Positions 17,463-29,550 are shown, counted from the stretch's first letter. The stretch is DNA of 64,000 nt from Raphanus sativus (GCF_000801105.2 NW_026615345.1:1-64000), one strand, 5' to 3'. Translations and numbers: made by a program. The notes: a model not told the origin generated them from the letters alone.

Positions 17463-20400
17463 ATGGATTCTACTGGTGAACACTCACGAATGGTGACCAT
17501 TCCAGTTACTCTTAAGGGAGCTAACTATCTACACTGGGCAAGGCTAACTAAAACCGCCCTTGGAGGCAGAGGACTCTGGGAGGTGGTGGAAGAAGGCAGG
17601 AACAACAAGAAGAAGACTGTCCTAGGAGAGGATGGCAAAGAAGTGGTGCAAGCTGAAGCTGATGACAAGAAGCGAGTTCAAGAGGATCTCCTTGTCTTGT
17701 CTATCATTCAACACAGCCTTGAGGCATCAATCTTGGAGTCTTACGCCTACTGTGAGACTTCAAAAGAGCTATGGGATACACTCCAAAAGGTGTTTGGTAA
17801 TGTATCCAACATTAACCGAGTGTTTGAAGTCAAGAGGGCTATCAACAACCTGTGTCAAGAGGATACTGAGTTTGATAAACACTTTGGGAAGTTCAGATCT
17901 CTATGGGCAGAGCTGGAGATGTTGAGACCAGCTACCCTTGACCCGGATGTACTAAATGAGAGAAGAGAGCAAGATAAGGTCTTTGCCTTGCTATTCTCTC
18001 TTAACCCCGGGTACAATGAATTGATCAAGCACATACTGAGGGGAGTGAGTCTCCCATCTCTGGATGAGGTGTGTGCTCAGATCCAAAAGGAGCAAGGCTC
18101 AGTTGGTCTCTTTGGAGGGAAGAAAGACCTGGTGATAGCAAACCAAGCAGAAGGTGTTGCTAACAAAGGCTACTTCAAACCTGAAGACAAGAAGGTGTGG
18201 GTGTGTGACCACTGCAAGAAGAAGGGGCATGGGAAAGACAAGTGCTGGTTGCTTCATCCTCATTTGAAGCCACAGAAGTTCCGGACTGGCACCAATGAAG
18301 CAAGAGCTAACTACTCAGGCGACATAGGTGAACCCGGAGCAGGAAATGGAGGAGAGAAGGCTCTAGCTTCCAGTTCAACCAGCTCAACCGTGAGGAACAC
18401 TCAAGATGAGACTATCAGGCGCTCTGACATTGAAGCTCTCATCAAAATCCTCAAAGATAACTCTGGTAACACTCTTGGTACATCTCTCCATGCGCTTATG
18501 AGTAATGTCTCTATGAATGCTTTAACTAGTTCTAAATTGATGAAACCACTAGTTATTGATTCAGGAGCAAGTCATCACATGATTAGTGATGTGAGCTTAA
18601 TTAAAAACATTGTTCCTGCTCTAGGAGATGTGATGATAGCTAATGGAGATAAGATACCAATTAAAGGCATAGGAGATCTTAAATTGTTTAACAAGGATTC
18701 AAAAGCTCTTTATATGCCTAGCTTTGCCTCTAATTTGTTATCTGTGAAAAGAGTGACTAATGATTTAAATTGCAGTGTTACATTCACTCCTAACCAAGTG
18801 TACTTTCAGGATATTGAGACTAGTAGGTTGCTTGGCAATGGTGTGACTAAGGGAGACTTGTACTTGCTTGAAGACACCAAGTCATCAGCCGATTTATCTA
18901 CTGCTTTAAACTCTGTTTCTGATTTCCCTAAAGATGTATTGTGGCATGCTAGATTAGGTCATCCTCATTCTCGTGCTTTGAACATCATGTTGCCTAGTAT
19001 TTCCTTTAAAACTGATTGTGAAGCTTGTATCTTAGGGAAACATTGCAAAACAGTGTTCCCTAGTTCAAGTAAAATTTATGAAAGTTGTTTTGATTTGATT
19101 CACTCTGATGTTTGGACCGCACCATGTGTTTCTAGAGAGCATCACAAATATTTTGTCACATTTATAGATGAGAAGTCTAAGTACACATGGATCACATTAT
19201 TGCCATCCAAAGATAGAGTCTTAGAAGCTTTCATAAACTTTCAAAATTATGTCACTAATCATTTTAATGCTAAGATAAAGATATTGAGATCAGATAATGG
19301 AGGGGAATATACAAGCAATGCATTCAAACAACACTTAGCCAAACATGGGATGATCCATCAAACTAGCTGTCCATACACTCCACAACAAAATGGTGTAGCT
19401 GAGAGGAAGAACCGGCATCTCATGGAGGTAGCTAGGAGTATGATGTTCCACACCAGTATGCCTAAACGTTTCTGGAGTGATGCTGTCTCAACAGCTTGTT
19501 ATTTGATCAATAGAACTCCCACCAAAGTTCTGAAGGATCAATCTCCTTATGAGGTACTGAATCACACTAAACCTTCTATTGAACATATGCGTGTGTTTGG
19601 TTGCCTTTGCTTTGTCTTTGTTCCAGGTGAACAAAGAGATAAACTGGCACCAAAGAGTACTAGAGCTGTGTTCATTGGATATTCTCCTCATCAGAAGGGG
19701 TATAAGTGCTTTGTACCAGAGACCAGGAGGGTCTTAATCTCAAGGGATGTGAAGTTCATTGAATCCAAGGGTTACTATGATGGGAGGAATTGGGAGGATT
19801 TGGAAAATCTATCTCAATCTGCTTCAGATAGAGCCAGCAATCTCAAGAAGGTTATGGAAAGCCTTGGCATCAGGATACCTAGTGAGAGGTCAACCGGTGT
19901 CCAAGAAACAACACCAGCACCAGAAGGGTCCGGAGGTGATGATGATAGCTTGGAAATCACTCACCTTGATCCTGAAGGGGAGAATCAAACTGAACCACAT
20001 CAAGAGGATAGTTCAGTGAGTCATGATCAAGCTGAGCCACAAGCTCAAGGGGAGCAACATCACAACACTCAAGAGGAGACAGTTGTGAGTACAAGCCAGC
20101 AGCATAGTGAACCAGTGATACCTGAGGATAATCCACATCAAGCCAGCCAAGAAGGAGTTCTAGGATCAGACAACCAGCATCAAACTGGAAGAACAACAGA
20201 GTCTACTTCAACTCTCAAGCTGTAGCACATCCAATACAAGCAGTGTGTTCTTTAGCTCAGTATCCGCAAGAACATGTAGTGTTTATTGCGGAGTTGGATC
20301 AGGAATACATCCCTAAGACCTATGAAGAAGCAATGGAGCATGCTGAGTGGAGAGAATCAGTGGGTTGTGAAAGTAATGCTATGATCATCAATGACACCTG

Positions 20401-21853
20401 GTATGAGTCAGAGCTACCCAAAGGCAAGAGGGCAGTAACAAGTCGCTGGATCTTCACTATCAAATACAATGCTGATGGTACAGTGGAGAGGCGCAAGACA
20501 AGATTAGTAGCAAGAGGCTTCACTCAGACTTATGGAGAAGACTATCTTGATACCTTTGCACCAGTTGCAAAACTCCATACAATCAGGATAGTCTTATCAT
20601 TGGCAGTGAATCTAGAATGGGATCTCTGGCAAATGGATGTGAAGAATGCATTCTTACAAGGAGAGTTGGAAGATGAAGTGTACATGAAGCCACCTCCTGG
20701 TTTAGAGCATCTAGTGAAGCCTGGAAATGTACTTAGATTGAAGAAAGCCATCTACGGTCTGAAGCAATCACCTAGGGCCTGGTATCACAAGCTAAGCACC
20801 ACACTTAATGGGAGAGGATTTAGGAAGTCAGAAGCTGATCACACCTTGTTCACTCTCACCAGTAAGAAGGGAATCATTGTGATCTTGGTCTATGTGGATG
20901 ATATCATCATCACTGGCAGTGATAAAGAAGGGATACTTGCAACCAAGACATATCTCAAGTCATCATTTGATATCAAGGATTTGGGAGAGCTCAAATATTT
21001 CCTAGGCATTGAGATATGTCGATCCAAGGAGGGATTGTTCTTATCTCAAAGGAAGTATGCTTTGGATTTGCTAAAAGAGGCTGGTGATCTAGGAGGAAGA
21101 GCTGCAAAAACCCCACTTGAAGATGGGTATAAAGTGATGCGTGAGGGGGAGATTGATAATCAACCATACACTGATGTCAAGCACTATAGAAGAATGGTTG
21201 GAAAACTTATCTACCTCACCATAACAAGACCAGATGTGTGCTTTGCGGTTAATCAAGTGAGCCAACATATGCAAGCTCCCAAGATGCATCACTGGAATAT
21301 GGTGGAAAGAATACTAAGGTACCTAAGAGAGGCACCAGGACAGGGAGTATGGATGGGATGCAACAAGAGCACAGAGATAGTAGGCTACTGTGATGCTGAT
21401 TGGGCAGGAGATAGAGTTGATAGGAGATCAACCACTGGATATTGCACATTCATTGGAGGGAACTTGGTAACCTGGAAAAGCAAGAAGCAAAAGATTGTGT
21501 CATGTTCCAGTGCTGAAGCTGAATACAGAGCCATGAGGAAGCTTACAAGTGAGCTTATTTGGATCAGGAACCTCCTCCAAGACTTGGGCATAGAAACCTC
21601 ATCTCCAATCACCATGCACTGTGACAATCAAGCGGCCATACACATAGCATCCAACAATGTGTTTCATGAGAGGACTAAACACATTGAAGTTGATTGCCAT
21701 AAGGTGAGGCAAGCGGTTGAGCAGAGAATCATCCTTCCATGCTACACCAGAAGTGAAGACCAGCTAGCTGACATCTTCACCAAGGCTGCAAGCTCTAAGG
21801 TCTGCGAGTTCATTCTTTCAAAGCTTGGACTTGTGGATCTTTCATCTCAGTGA
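17463..21853 (+). pseudogene. Copia-3 Gag-Pol polyprotein, one frameshift
   Basis: The first open frame runs to a stop at 20225 and encodes gag, knuckle CDHCKKKGHGKDKCW, protease VIDSGASHHMIS, GAG-pre-integrase and integrase (RSDNGGEYTS, NGVAERKN). The second frame (open from about 20187 to 21853) encodes RT (YVDDIIITGS) and RNase H (GYCDADWAGD). Compared with Copia-H, the basic segment between the acidic linker and the RT (RRSERIRRPPTDW in Copia-H) is missing near 20185 and the frame changes there, so this looks like one small deletion. The start MDSTGEHSRM at 17463 is chosen over an upstream in-frame ATG at 17454 because it aligns with relatives. All other catalytic motifs are present, so loss of function is recent and due to this lesion. 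Confidence 0.88.
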
Positions 21854-21993
21854 TCCCCTCGCCATTGAAGTGTTCTACTCTTTCCTTGATATGTTTTTGT
21901 CCCACTGGGTTTTGCATATCAAGGTTTTAATGAGGGAATGCTTCATGGTCTTCCAAGCTTGACTTGTTTCACATGGTCAAGCTTGAGGGGGAG
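21854..21993 (+). other. Copia-3 3' UTR: hairpins and polypurine tract
   Basis: Hairpin I pairs CCTTGATATG (21884-21893) with CATATCAAGG (21915-21924) perfectly around loop TTTTTGTCCCACTGGGTTTTG. Hairpin II spans 21954-21985 with arms CAAGCTTGAC and GTCAAGCTTG. The polypurine tract ends at 21993. Confidence 0.85.
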
Positions 21994-22545
21994 TGTTGAG
22001 ATGAAGCAATAAAGGTTGAGTAGAAGTGATAAGAGGCAAGAGGGAACCAGACGAGTTTGAAATAAGCAAAGGCTGAGATACCTTGAAACACAAGTCTATC
22101 CGTACACATGAAGATAAAGTGGAGTGCAAGGCAAGACTTGGAAGAGTAAACTCGCCATGTTGTGATCAAGAGAAGATACTTGCAATGTTGGATCAAGAGA
22201 GACGTTGGAGGATCAGTCACATGATTGGTTAAGGGTTCAAGTCAAAGAGAGACGTTGAGGATGGGTCACTATCCGGGACCACTGATCTGCGCAGTCTGCT
22301 CTGATCCAACCTTGTCTTGTTCTTACTTTGTTTATTCATTTGTTTAGTCTCCTCTTGTTTATTATTTCCTTCATGTCGACATAAGCTTGTAATGTGCCTA
22401 TATATGGGACTGTTCCCATAAACAGATTAATCAAGAAAAGAGTTTCATATTCTCTTTGTCTCAATACTCTCTCTCGCCATCTCTCTTTACTCATCAATGT
22501 CTCAACTATTCTCTCCTTGATTCTCTTACACTATCAATTCTCACA
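21994..22545 (+). repeat. Copia-3 3' LTR
   Basis: 552 bp, TGTTGAGATG to TCTCACA. The TATA-like TATATATGG is near 22400. The right flank starts TTATC, the presumed TSD. Confidence 0.85.
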
Positions 22546-22582
22546 TTATCCTGGAATACTAATCATGAAGATATAACATATG
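22546..22582 (+). repeat. Satellite fragment, plus orientation (diverged)
   Basis: ATCCTGG ... AATCATGAAGATAT ... CATATG resembles the plus-orientation satellite segment found at 29625-29670, but with several changes. Confidence 0.5.
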
Positions 22583-23199
22583 GAAGTTGAATAAGTCTCA
22601 TAGGAGTTGTGATTAAGAAGATATCCCACTTTCTATCCAGATGATTCCAGATTAGCCTGTTCGGACATATGGCAATATCTTCATGATTCTTATCAAACCA
22701 GGATGAACCACGATCTAAGAAGCTTTATTTGGAACCACTAATCAGTGGAGAATAACCAGGAAGTTGAATAAATCTCATAGGAGTTGTGAGTAAGAAGATA
22801 TCCCACTTTCTATCCAGATGATTCCAGATTAGCCTGTTCGGACATATGGCAATATCTTCATGATTCTTATCAAACCAGGATGAACCACGATCTAAGAAGC
22901 TTTATTTGGAACCACTAATCAGTGGAGAATAACCAGGAAGTTGAATAAATCTCATAAGTGTTGTGAGCAAGAAGATATCCCACCTTCTATCCAGATGATT
23001 CTAGATTTGTCTGTTCGGACATATGCCATTATCTTCATGATTCTTATCAAACCAGGATGAACCACGATCTAAGAAGCTTTATTTGGAACCACTAATCAGT
23101 GGAGAATAACCAGGAAGTTGAATAAATCCATAAAGTTGTGAGAAGAAGATATCCCACTTTCTATCCAGAATTCCAGATTGGTGTTCTCATAGGAATATC
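22583..23199 (-). repeat. 177-bp satellite, minus orientation, 3.5 diverged monomers
   Basis: Monomers start at 22583, 22760, 22937 and 23114, exactly 177 apart; the last is cut at 23199 by Copia-4. They are the reverse complement of the main array and differ from it and from one another at several positions (for example in the third monomer near 22950 and 23010). Confidence 0.95.
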
Positions 23200-23804
23200 T
23201 ATTATTTTGTATGATCTGAGTGTAAAAGAAGATTAAAGGAGACTAAAGAGAGATTAAGAGATTGAAAAGTCTAGAAATGATTCTCAGATGTAATAGTAAC
23301 TAGATGTAATAGTAACCAGAGACATAACTTTCATAGATTGATAATGAGTGAGGGTTTACAAATATATAGTGAGAGGCTAACTATGGTTTCGACAAGTAAA
23401 GAGAGTCTTAAGCACTATTCTAATCATGTGGAGTCAAGGGAAGAGTAGGCGCCTCATTTGAAATGCTTGGACAGTATGCTTCACATGCTTGATGCCTTTA
23501 GCATCTTGACTAGATCCTCTTTGCCTTTCCAGCCTTGTACAGGCTGTCATGGCGAGCCTCTACTTGATCTACAACGGTCACAAGCTTCCCTCTCTTACCT
23601 TCTCCTTGGTTAAGAGTATTTGACATCTCCTTATCTCTTCTCTTCTCCATTTACCCATTTACCTCAGTAACTCCTCTTTTACCACAGTAACTTAAAGTTA
23701 CTGTAATAGTAACCACCCAAATAGTAACTTGAGCTCTTTCTCCTCTTCTCCTTTCCATGTTAACTTCTTCTCTATCTCATAAATATAATCACCTCAACTC
23801 AACA
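23200..23804 (-). repeat. Copia-4 3' LTR
   Basis: In element orientation starts TGTTGAGTTG and ends AAATAATA. It has a near-perfect GTAAC/GTTAC inverted repeat at 23685-23703, a GGCGCC box near 23450 and a TATATATT stretch near 23363. Confidence 0.93.
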
Positions 23805-23946
23805 CTCCCCCTCAAGCTTGACCATGTGAAACAAGTCAAGCTTGGAAAGCCATGAGATCTTCCTCATTAAAAACCTCACCAAGGAAAACCCTTTGGGACA
23901 AAACCTTGATGAGGGAAAAAGAGTGAAGACCTCATAGCTAAGGGGA
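23805..23946 (-). other. Copia-4 3' UTR: hairpins and polypurine tract
   Basis: On the minus strand the polypurine tract is 23813-23805. Hairpin II occupies 23842-23813 (CAAGCTTGAC / GTCAAGCTTG). Hairpin I has arms at 23913-23904 and 23884-23875 (CTCATCAAGG / CCTTGGTGAG). Confidence 0.85.
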
Positions 23947-26900
23947 TCAGCTCCTCTTGCTCAAATCAATGAGGCCCAACCTGATATGGATGGACTCCAT
24001 TGTCTTCTGCCTTGCAGCCTTGGTGAACACATCAGCCAACTGATCTTCACTTCTTGTGTAGCATGGTAAGATAACCCCAAGCACAATCATCTGTCTGACC
24101 TTGTGGCAATCAACCTCTATATGCTTTGTCCTCTCATGGAACACTGAGTTGGATGCAATGTGGATAGCTGCTTGGTTATCACAATGCATAGTCATTGGTG
24201 TAGCTTGATCAATCTCTAAATGCTTCAGAATCCCCTTGATCCATACAAGCTCATTGGTTAGCTTCAGCATGGCTCTGTACTCGGCTTCAGCACTAGAACA
24301 AGAGACCACCTTCTGCTTCTTACTCTTCCAAGTAACCAAGTTCCCACCAATGAAAGTACAGTAGCCAGTGGTTGATCTTCTATCAGCTCTATCTCCTGCC
24401 CAATCAGCATCACAATAGCCCACCACTTCTGTACTCTTATTGCAACCCATCCAAACTCCAAGACCTTGTGTACCATTCAGATACATCAATAGTCTTTCCA
24501 CCATGCGCCAGTGATGCTCTTTTGGAGCTTGCATATGCTGGCTCACCTGGTTCACAGCAAAACAAATATCAGGCCGAGTGATTGTTAAGTAGATCAACTT
24601 ACCAACAAGCTTTCTATAAAGCTTGGGATCATGGAAGAGTTTGCTATCTTCAATCTCCCCCTCACGTGGAACCTTGTACCCATCCTCCATGGGCATCTTA
24701 GCTACCTTGCCTCCATATGCACCTGCATCTTTCAAAAGATCAAGTGTATATTTCCTTTGAGAGATAAACAATCCTTCCTTAGCTCTACACAACTCAATAC
24801 CAAGGAAGTATTTCATCTCCCCTAAGTCTTTAATATCAAAGACAGACTTTAGAAACTCCTTAGTAGCCTTGATACCTGTTTTATCAGAACCAGTGATGAT
24901 AATATCATCTACATATACAAGGATTACAATGATACCTGAGGGTGTGACCAGTGTAAAGAGAGTATGATCAAGTTCTGACTTCCTGAAACCTCTACCATTC
25001 AAGGTTGTGCTCAGTTTGTGGTACCAAGCTCTAGGAGATTGTTTGAGACCATAGATTGCCTTCTTTAATCTCAAAACATTTCCCTTCTTCACTAGATGCT
25101 CAAGACCAGGAGGTGGCAACATGTATACTTCATCTTCTAGCTCTCCTTGTAGAAAAGCATTCTTGACATCCATTTGCCAAAGATCCCACTCAAGGTTCAC
25201 TGCCAATGATAAGACCACTCGGATTGTATGGAGTTTGGCCACTGGTGCAAATGTATCAATGTAGTCCTCTCCATATGTTTGAGTGAACCCTCTTGCTACC
25301 AATCTTGTCTTGCGCCTATCTATCTTTCCATTTGGTAGATACTTGATAGTAAAGATCCACCTACTAGATACAGCTCTTTTTCCCTTTGGCAAGGCACTCT
25401 CATACCATGTATCATTCTTGATCATAGCATCTGCTTCAGCATTGACTGAGTCTCTCCACTCTTGTATAAGCATTGCTTCTTCATAGCTTCTTGGAACATA
25501 ACTCTCATCCAAGCTCACTTGAAAAGCACAATGCTCTTCTGGATATTGAGCAAAGGAACACACAGCTTGAGAAGGATGCTCCACAGCCTGGGCATTGTAG
25601 TACACTCTAGTGTTTACCCAATTGGATGCATCCCTCTTAACTCTTGTGCTCCTTCTCAAAGCTGGTGCTGGAACATCTTGTATTACTGGCTCGGATTGCT
25701 CTTGTTCTTGCACCACTGGTTCAGATACTTCCCCACTTTCTTCACTAGCAGTTGGCTGACTTTCTTCAGCTCCATCACTAGCTGCCACACCTTGATCATG
25801 AGAACCACCCGAGCTCTCTTCTTCAGTTGAACTCTCTCCCCCCACATGATCAAGGTTGGTAGGTTCCTGATCCACTTCTTGACCTCTTGGTGGTGTTCTT
25901 GCTGTATTTACCCGAGACTGATCCTGGGTCATATTGATTCCAAGCCCCTCTAAGATGGTTCTCAATGTAGAAGCTCTATCTGAGGTAAGATCCTTCAAAT
26001 CTTCCTGATTCTGCTCCTCATAATAACCTCTTTCTTCTATGAACTTCACTTCTCTTGATACTAACACTCTTCTTGTGTCAGGATCATAGCATTTGTACCC
26101 CTTTTGTGTGTGGGAATATCCCACAAACATTGCCTTCTTGCTTCTTGCTTCCAGCTTGTTTCTCAACTCACTAGGCACCATCACATAGCACAAACATCCA
26201 AACACTCTCATATGCTCCAAGGAAGGTTTGTAGTTGTTCAATACCTCAAATGGAGCCTGCCCTTTCAAGACCAGTGTAGGAGTTCGGTTGATCAGATAGC
26301 ATGCTGTGACCACAGCATCACTCCAAAATCTCTTAGGAACCTTAGACTGGAGCATCAATGTCCTTGCCACTTCCATGAGGTGCCTGTTCTTTCTTTCAGC
26401 TACACCATTCTGTTGAGGTGTGTAAGGACAACTTGTTTGCTGCAAGATTCCATGAGAAGAGAGGTGTTGCTTGAAGGCATTTCCAGTGTACTCCCCACCA
26501 TTATCAGACCTGAGAATTTTAATCTTGGCATGATATTGGTTAGTCACATAAGCTTGAAAATTTTTAAATGCATCAAGCACCCTATCTTTGGTTGGAATAA
26601 GTGTTAGCCAGGTGTATTTAGATTTTTCATCAATGAAAGAGACATAATACTTATGAGAATCTCTAGACAAGCAAGGAGCAGTCCAAACATCAGAGTGAAT
26701 AAGATCAAAGCAGTTCTCATAAACAGTAGAAGAGTTTGGAAAAACAGTTTTACAATGCTTGCCTAAAATACAAGCCTCACAATCATTATTCTCAAAAGAA
26801 ACACCTGGCAACATCAGTTTAAAAGCCTTATTATGAGGGTGTCCTAGTCTAGCATGCCACAATGCATCTTTGCTTAAACTAGTAGCAGAAGTCGAAGTAA

Positions 26901-28518
26901 AAGAACAGCTAAAGCTTGAAATAGGAGCAAGATCTTCAAGTAAGTATAGTTCTCCTTTGGTCACTCCTTTTCCAATCAACTTGCTGCTTTTAATATCCTG
27001 AAACTTCACATCATCAGGACTAAAGATAACATTACATTGCAAATCAGTTGCACATCTTTTAACAGATAACAAATTTGAAGCAAACTCAGGCATATAAAGA
27101 GCTTTAGACTCTTTATCAAACAGTTTAAGACTTCCTATTCCTCTAATAGGAATCCTATCACCATTTGCAATCATCACATGACCATCATGAGGAAGAATGT
27201 CTCTAATCAACCTAGTGTCACTTATCATGTGATGAGATGCACCAGAATCAACTATCAATGGCTTTGATGCATGAGACTTAGCAATGAGAGCAAGGATGCT
27301 AGATGGTTTGAAATGATGATCATAATCAGTCCTAGCAAGACTAGCAATACTAGGAACCTTATGCATATCTTTCAACTTATCAACCATGCTATCAATGCTA
27401 TCAAAATTCACAGGATTATCTATCATCCTAGCACCAAATGAATAACCAAAGTAGTTACCAGAGTTACCATTCTCCTTAAAGAGCTTTATGAGAGCATCAA
27501 GGTCGGATCTCTTGATGTATTCCTGATCAGAGTTGTTGCGGATGGTAGGTGCACCAGAGTAAGCTACCAGAGACTTCCCATCACCAGTATCTCCCCTTGT
27601 CACCTCTTGACTCTTACTAGTACCAGCTCCACTTGATCCTCCACTTGCACACTCTGACATATGAGCTCTTGCTTCCCGGTCCTTCATGAACTTAGCTGGC
27701 TTCAAATGGGGGTGGAGAATCCAGCAGCTACTCTTCTTGTGGCCATGCTTCTTACAATGGTCACAATTCCCATTGAACTTCTCATATTTGCCTTGTATGG
27801 CTTTATTAGCTTGCGGACCTTCACCATGTTCAGCTTGAGATGCTTGATTAGCCAATGATAGCTCTCCCTTTCTTCCAAATAAGCCAATGGAGCCCTGCTC
27901 CTTTTGAATCCGAGAGCATACTTCTTCCAAGTCCGGGAGATCATCATCTCTCAACATGTGCTGAATGAGACCATTGTATGCTGGATTCAGTGTCAACAAT
28001 AGACCAAAGACCTTGTCTTGTTCCCTTCTCTTGTTAAGCTCCTCAGCATCAGTAGTGGTCGGCCTCAGCATCTCTAGCTCTGACCATAGAGACCTAAACC
28101 TTCCGAGATGCTTAGTGAACTCCATGTCTTCTTGTGCAAGGCTATTGATTGCTTGCTTCACTTCAAAGACTCTACTGAGGTTTGAAGTGTTTCCATACAC
28201 CTTTTTCAAGGTATCCCATAGCTCCTTAGCTGACTCACAGTAGCTATAAGCATCCAAGATGGATGGTTCCAATGAAGCGTGCAAGACAGACATCACCAGC
28301 ATATCTTCCTGCTCCCACTTCTCTACATCATCACTTGAGACTTCTTCCTTGTCTCTCTTCAACTCTCCGAGCTTTGGAGCTTCACCCTTGGTGATATGAC
28401 TCCATAAACCCTTGCAACCCACTGTGGTTCTCACCATCCGAGACCACACAAGATAGTTGGTTCCCTTGAACACAACAGCAACTTTCATATGCATACTTCC
28501 TTCCATGTCTAAAACCAC
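23947..28518 (-). CDS. Copia-4 Gag-Pol polyprotein, intact (1523 aa)
   Basis: One uninterrupted frame with the full copia order. The gag starts MVLDMEGSMHMKVAVVFKG; a later in-frame ATG (MEGSMHMK) may be the true start. Then come knuckle CDHCKKHGHKKSSCW, protease IVDSGASHHMIS (~422), GAG-pre-integrase LWHARLGHPHNKAF, integrase HSDVWTAP / RSDNGGEYTG / NGVAERKN, an acidic linker with repeated Ser/Glu ending ALRRSTRVKRD, RT YVDDIIITGS (~1200), and RNase H GYCDADWAGD (~1366) with HCDNQAAIHIA. It is closest to Copia-5 in this window and, unlike it, has no frameshift. All catalytic motifs I can check are present. Confidence 0.96.
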   Translation of the reverse strand: MVLDMEGSMHMKVAVVFKGTNYLVWSRMVRTTVGCKGLWSHITKGEAPKLGELKRDKEEVSSDDVEKWEQEDMLVMSVLHASLEPSILDAYSYCESAKELWDTLKKVYGNTSNLSRVFEVKQAINSLAQEDMEFTKHLGRFRSLWSELEMLRPTTTDAEELNKRREQDKVFGLLLTLNPAYNGLIQHMLRDDDLPDLEEVCSRIQKEQGSIGLFGRKGELSLANQASQAEHGEGPQANKAIQGKYEKFNGNCDHCKKHGHKKSSCWILHPHLKPAKFMKDREARAHMSECASGGSSGAGTSKSQEVTRGDTGDGKSLVAYSGAPTIRNNSDQEYIKRSDLDALIKLFKENGNSGNYFGYSFGARMIDNPVNFDSIDSMVDKLKDMHKVPSIASLARTDYDHHFKPSSILALIAKSHASKPLIVDSGASHHMISDTRLIRDILPHDGHVMIANGDRIPIRGIGSLKLFDKESKALYMPEFASNLLSVKRCATDLQCNVIFSPDDVKFQDIKSSKLIGKGVTKGELYLLEDLAPISSFSCSFTSTSATSLSKDALWHARLGHPHNKAFKLMLPGVSFENNDCEACILGKHCKTVFPNSSTVYENCFDLIHSDVWTAPCLSRDSHKYYVSFIDEKSKYTWLTLIPTKDRVLDAFKNFQAYVTNQYHAKIKILRSDNGGEYTGNAFKQHLSSHGILQQTSCPYTPQQNGVAERKNRHLMEVARTLMLQSKVPKRFWSDAVVTACYLINRTPTLVLKGQAPFEVLNNYKPSLEHMRVFGCLCYVMVPSELRNKLEARSKKAMFVGYSHTQKGYKCYDPDTRRVLVSREVKFIEERGYYEEQNQEDLKDLTSDRASTLRTILEGLGINMTQDQSRVNTARTPPRGQEVDQEPTNLDHVGGESSTEEESSGGSHDQGVAASDGAEESQPTASEESGEVSEPVVQEQEQSEPVIQDVPAPALRRSTRVKRDASNWVNTRVYYNAQAVEHPSQAVCSFAQYPEEHCAFQVSLDESYVPRSYEEAMLIQEWRDSVNAEADAMIKNDTWYESALPKGKRAVSSRWIFTIKYLPNGKIDRRKTRLVARGFTQTYGEDYIDTFAPVAKLHTIRVVLSLAVNLEWDLWQMDVKNAFLQGELEDEVYMLPPPGLEHLVKKGNVLRLKKAIYGLKQSPRAWYHKLSTTLNGRGFRKSELDHTLFTLVTPSGIIVILVYVDDIIITGSDKTGIKATKEFLKSVFDIKDLGEMKYFLGIELCRAKEGLFISQRKYTLDLLKDAGAYGGKVAKMPMEDGYKVPREGEIEDSKLFHDPKLYRKLVGKLIYLTITRPDICFAVNQVSQHMQAPKEHHWRMVERLLMYLNGTQGLGVWMGCNKSTEVVGYCDADWAGDRADRRSTTGYCTFIGGNLVTWKSKKQKVVSCSSAEAEYRAMLKLTNELVWIKGILKHLEIDQATPMTMHCDNQAAIHIASNSVFHERTKHIEVDCHKVRQMIVLGVILPCYTRSEDQLADVFTKAARQKTMESIHIRLGLIDLSKRS

Positions 28519-28945
28519 AACGATCCTAGTACTCTAACTCTTCACCCACAAAGTTTTCTCAACCCACAAACAAGTCTCTATCTTGCCAAAGATATCAACT
28601 TGAACCGCAAAGACTAAAGCAAACACCTTTCTACACCTAGCTACCCGATTGTATCTCCTTCAAAGATAACAAACTTGAACTGAGTAACCTTAGCTTGAAC
28701 AGGCTGGAAAGGATCTTGAGCTTGAGTCTTCACACCACGAACGTAAGTAACACACTTCTCTAGCTTCACCACACTAGAACGGTTTCGTTTTGAACTTGAG
28801 AATCTTCACACAACCCGGAAGAGAAGAACTTTGAAGAACAGCAGCAAGAACACCAAGAACACCAAGTTTCTCTTTGGATCTTCACTAAGGAATCACCAAA
28901 GAGCTCACACGAACTCAGATTGTCTTCAACCTGGCTCTGATACCA
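28519..28945 (-). other. Copia-4 leader and primer site
   Basis: Primer site at 28934-28945. The ~415-nt leader contains repeated GTTCTTGGTGTTCTTG-like words reminiscent of the Copia-2 leader repeats, but degenerate. Confidence 0.75.
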
Positions 28946-29550
28946 TATTATTTTGTATGATCTGAGTGTAAAAGAAGATTAAAGGAGACTAAAGAGAGAT
29001 TAAGAGATTGAAAAGTCTAGAAATGATTCTCAGATGTAATAGTAACTAGATGTAATAGTAACCAGAGACATAACTTTCATAGATTGATAATGAGTGAGGG
29101 TTTACAAATATATAGTGAGAGGCTAACTATGGTTTCGACAAGTAAAGAGAGTCTTAAGCACTATTCTAATCATGTGGAGTCAAGGGAAGAGTAGGCGCCT
29201 TATTTGAAATGCTTGGACAGTATGCTTCACATGCTTGATGCCTTTAGCATCTTGACTAGATCCTCTTTGCCTTTCCAGCCTTGTACAGGCTGTCATGGCG
29301 CGCCTCAACTTGATCTACAACGGTCACAAGCTTCCCTCTCTTACCTTCTCCTTGGTTAAGAGTATTTGACATCTCCTTATCTCTTCTCTTCTCCAATTAC
29401 CCATTTACCTCAGTAACTCCTCTTTTACCACAGTAACTTAAAGTTACTGTAATAGTAACCACCCAAATAGTAACTTGAGCTCTTTCTCCTCTTCTCCTTT
29501 CCATGTTAACTTCTTCTCTATCTCATAAATATAATCACCTCAACTCAACA
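28946..29550 (-). repeat. Copia-4 5' LTR
   Basis: 605 bp. Differences from the 3' LTR were noticed near 29200 (T for C), 29300 (GCGCGCC for GCGAGCC), 29307 and 29395. Confidence 0.93.

Larger units (their letters stand above)
17128..22545 (+). mobile_element. Copia-3: Ty1/copia element, 5' LTR split by Copia-H
   Basis: The visible part has the last 166 bp of the 5' LTR (17128-17293), primer site (17294), a polyprotein with one frameshift, hairpin module, polypurine tract (21985-21993) and a full 3' LTR (21994-22545). The first part of the 5' LTR should lie outside the window beyond Copia-H. It is flanked on the right by satellite-like sequence, so it probably inserted in satellite DNA. Confidence 0.8.
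23200..29550 (-). mobile_element. Copia-4: complete Ty1/copia retrotransposon without TSD
   Basis: LTRs of 605 bp each (5' LTR 28946-29550, 3' LTR 23200-23804) differ at about four positions by eye. Primer site at 28934-28945, intact 1523-aa polyprotein gene, hairpins and polypurine tract are all present. The flanks are ATATC on the left and CATGA on the right, so no 5-bp duplication exists. Satellite monomers point in opposite directions on the two sides. The element is structurally complete and a candidate helper. Confidence 0.93.

Noticed and set aside
22546..23199. A cellular gene or RNA gene in the stretches between elements
   Set aside because: All inter-element sequence is satellite; no other intergenic DNA exists in the window.
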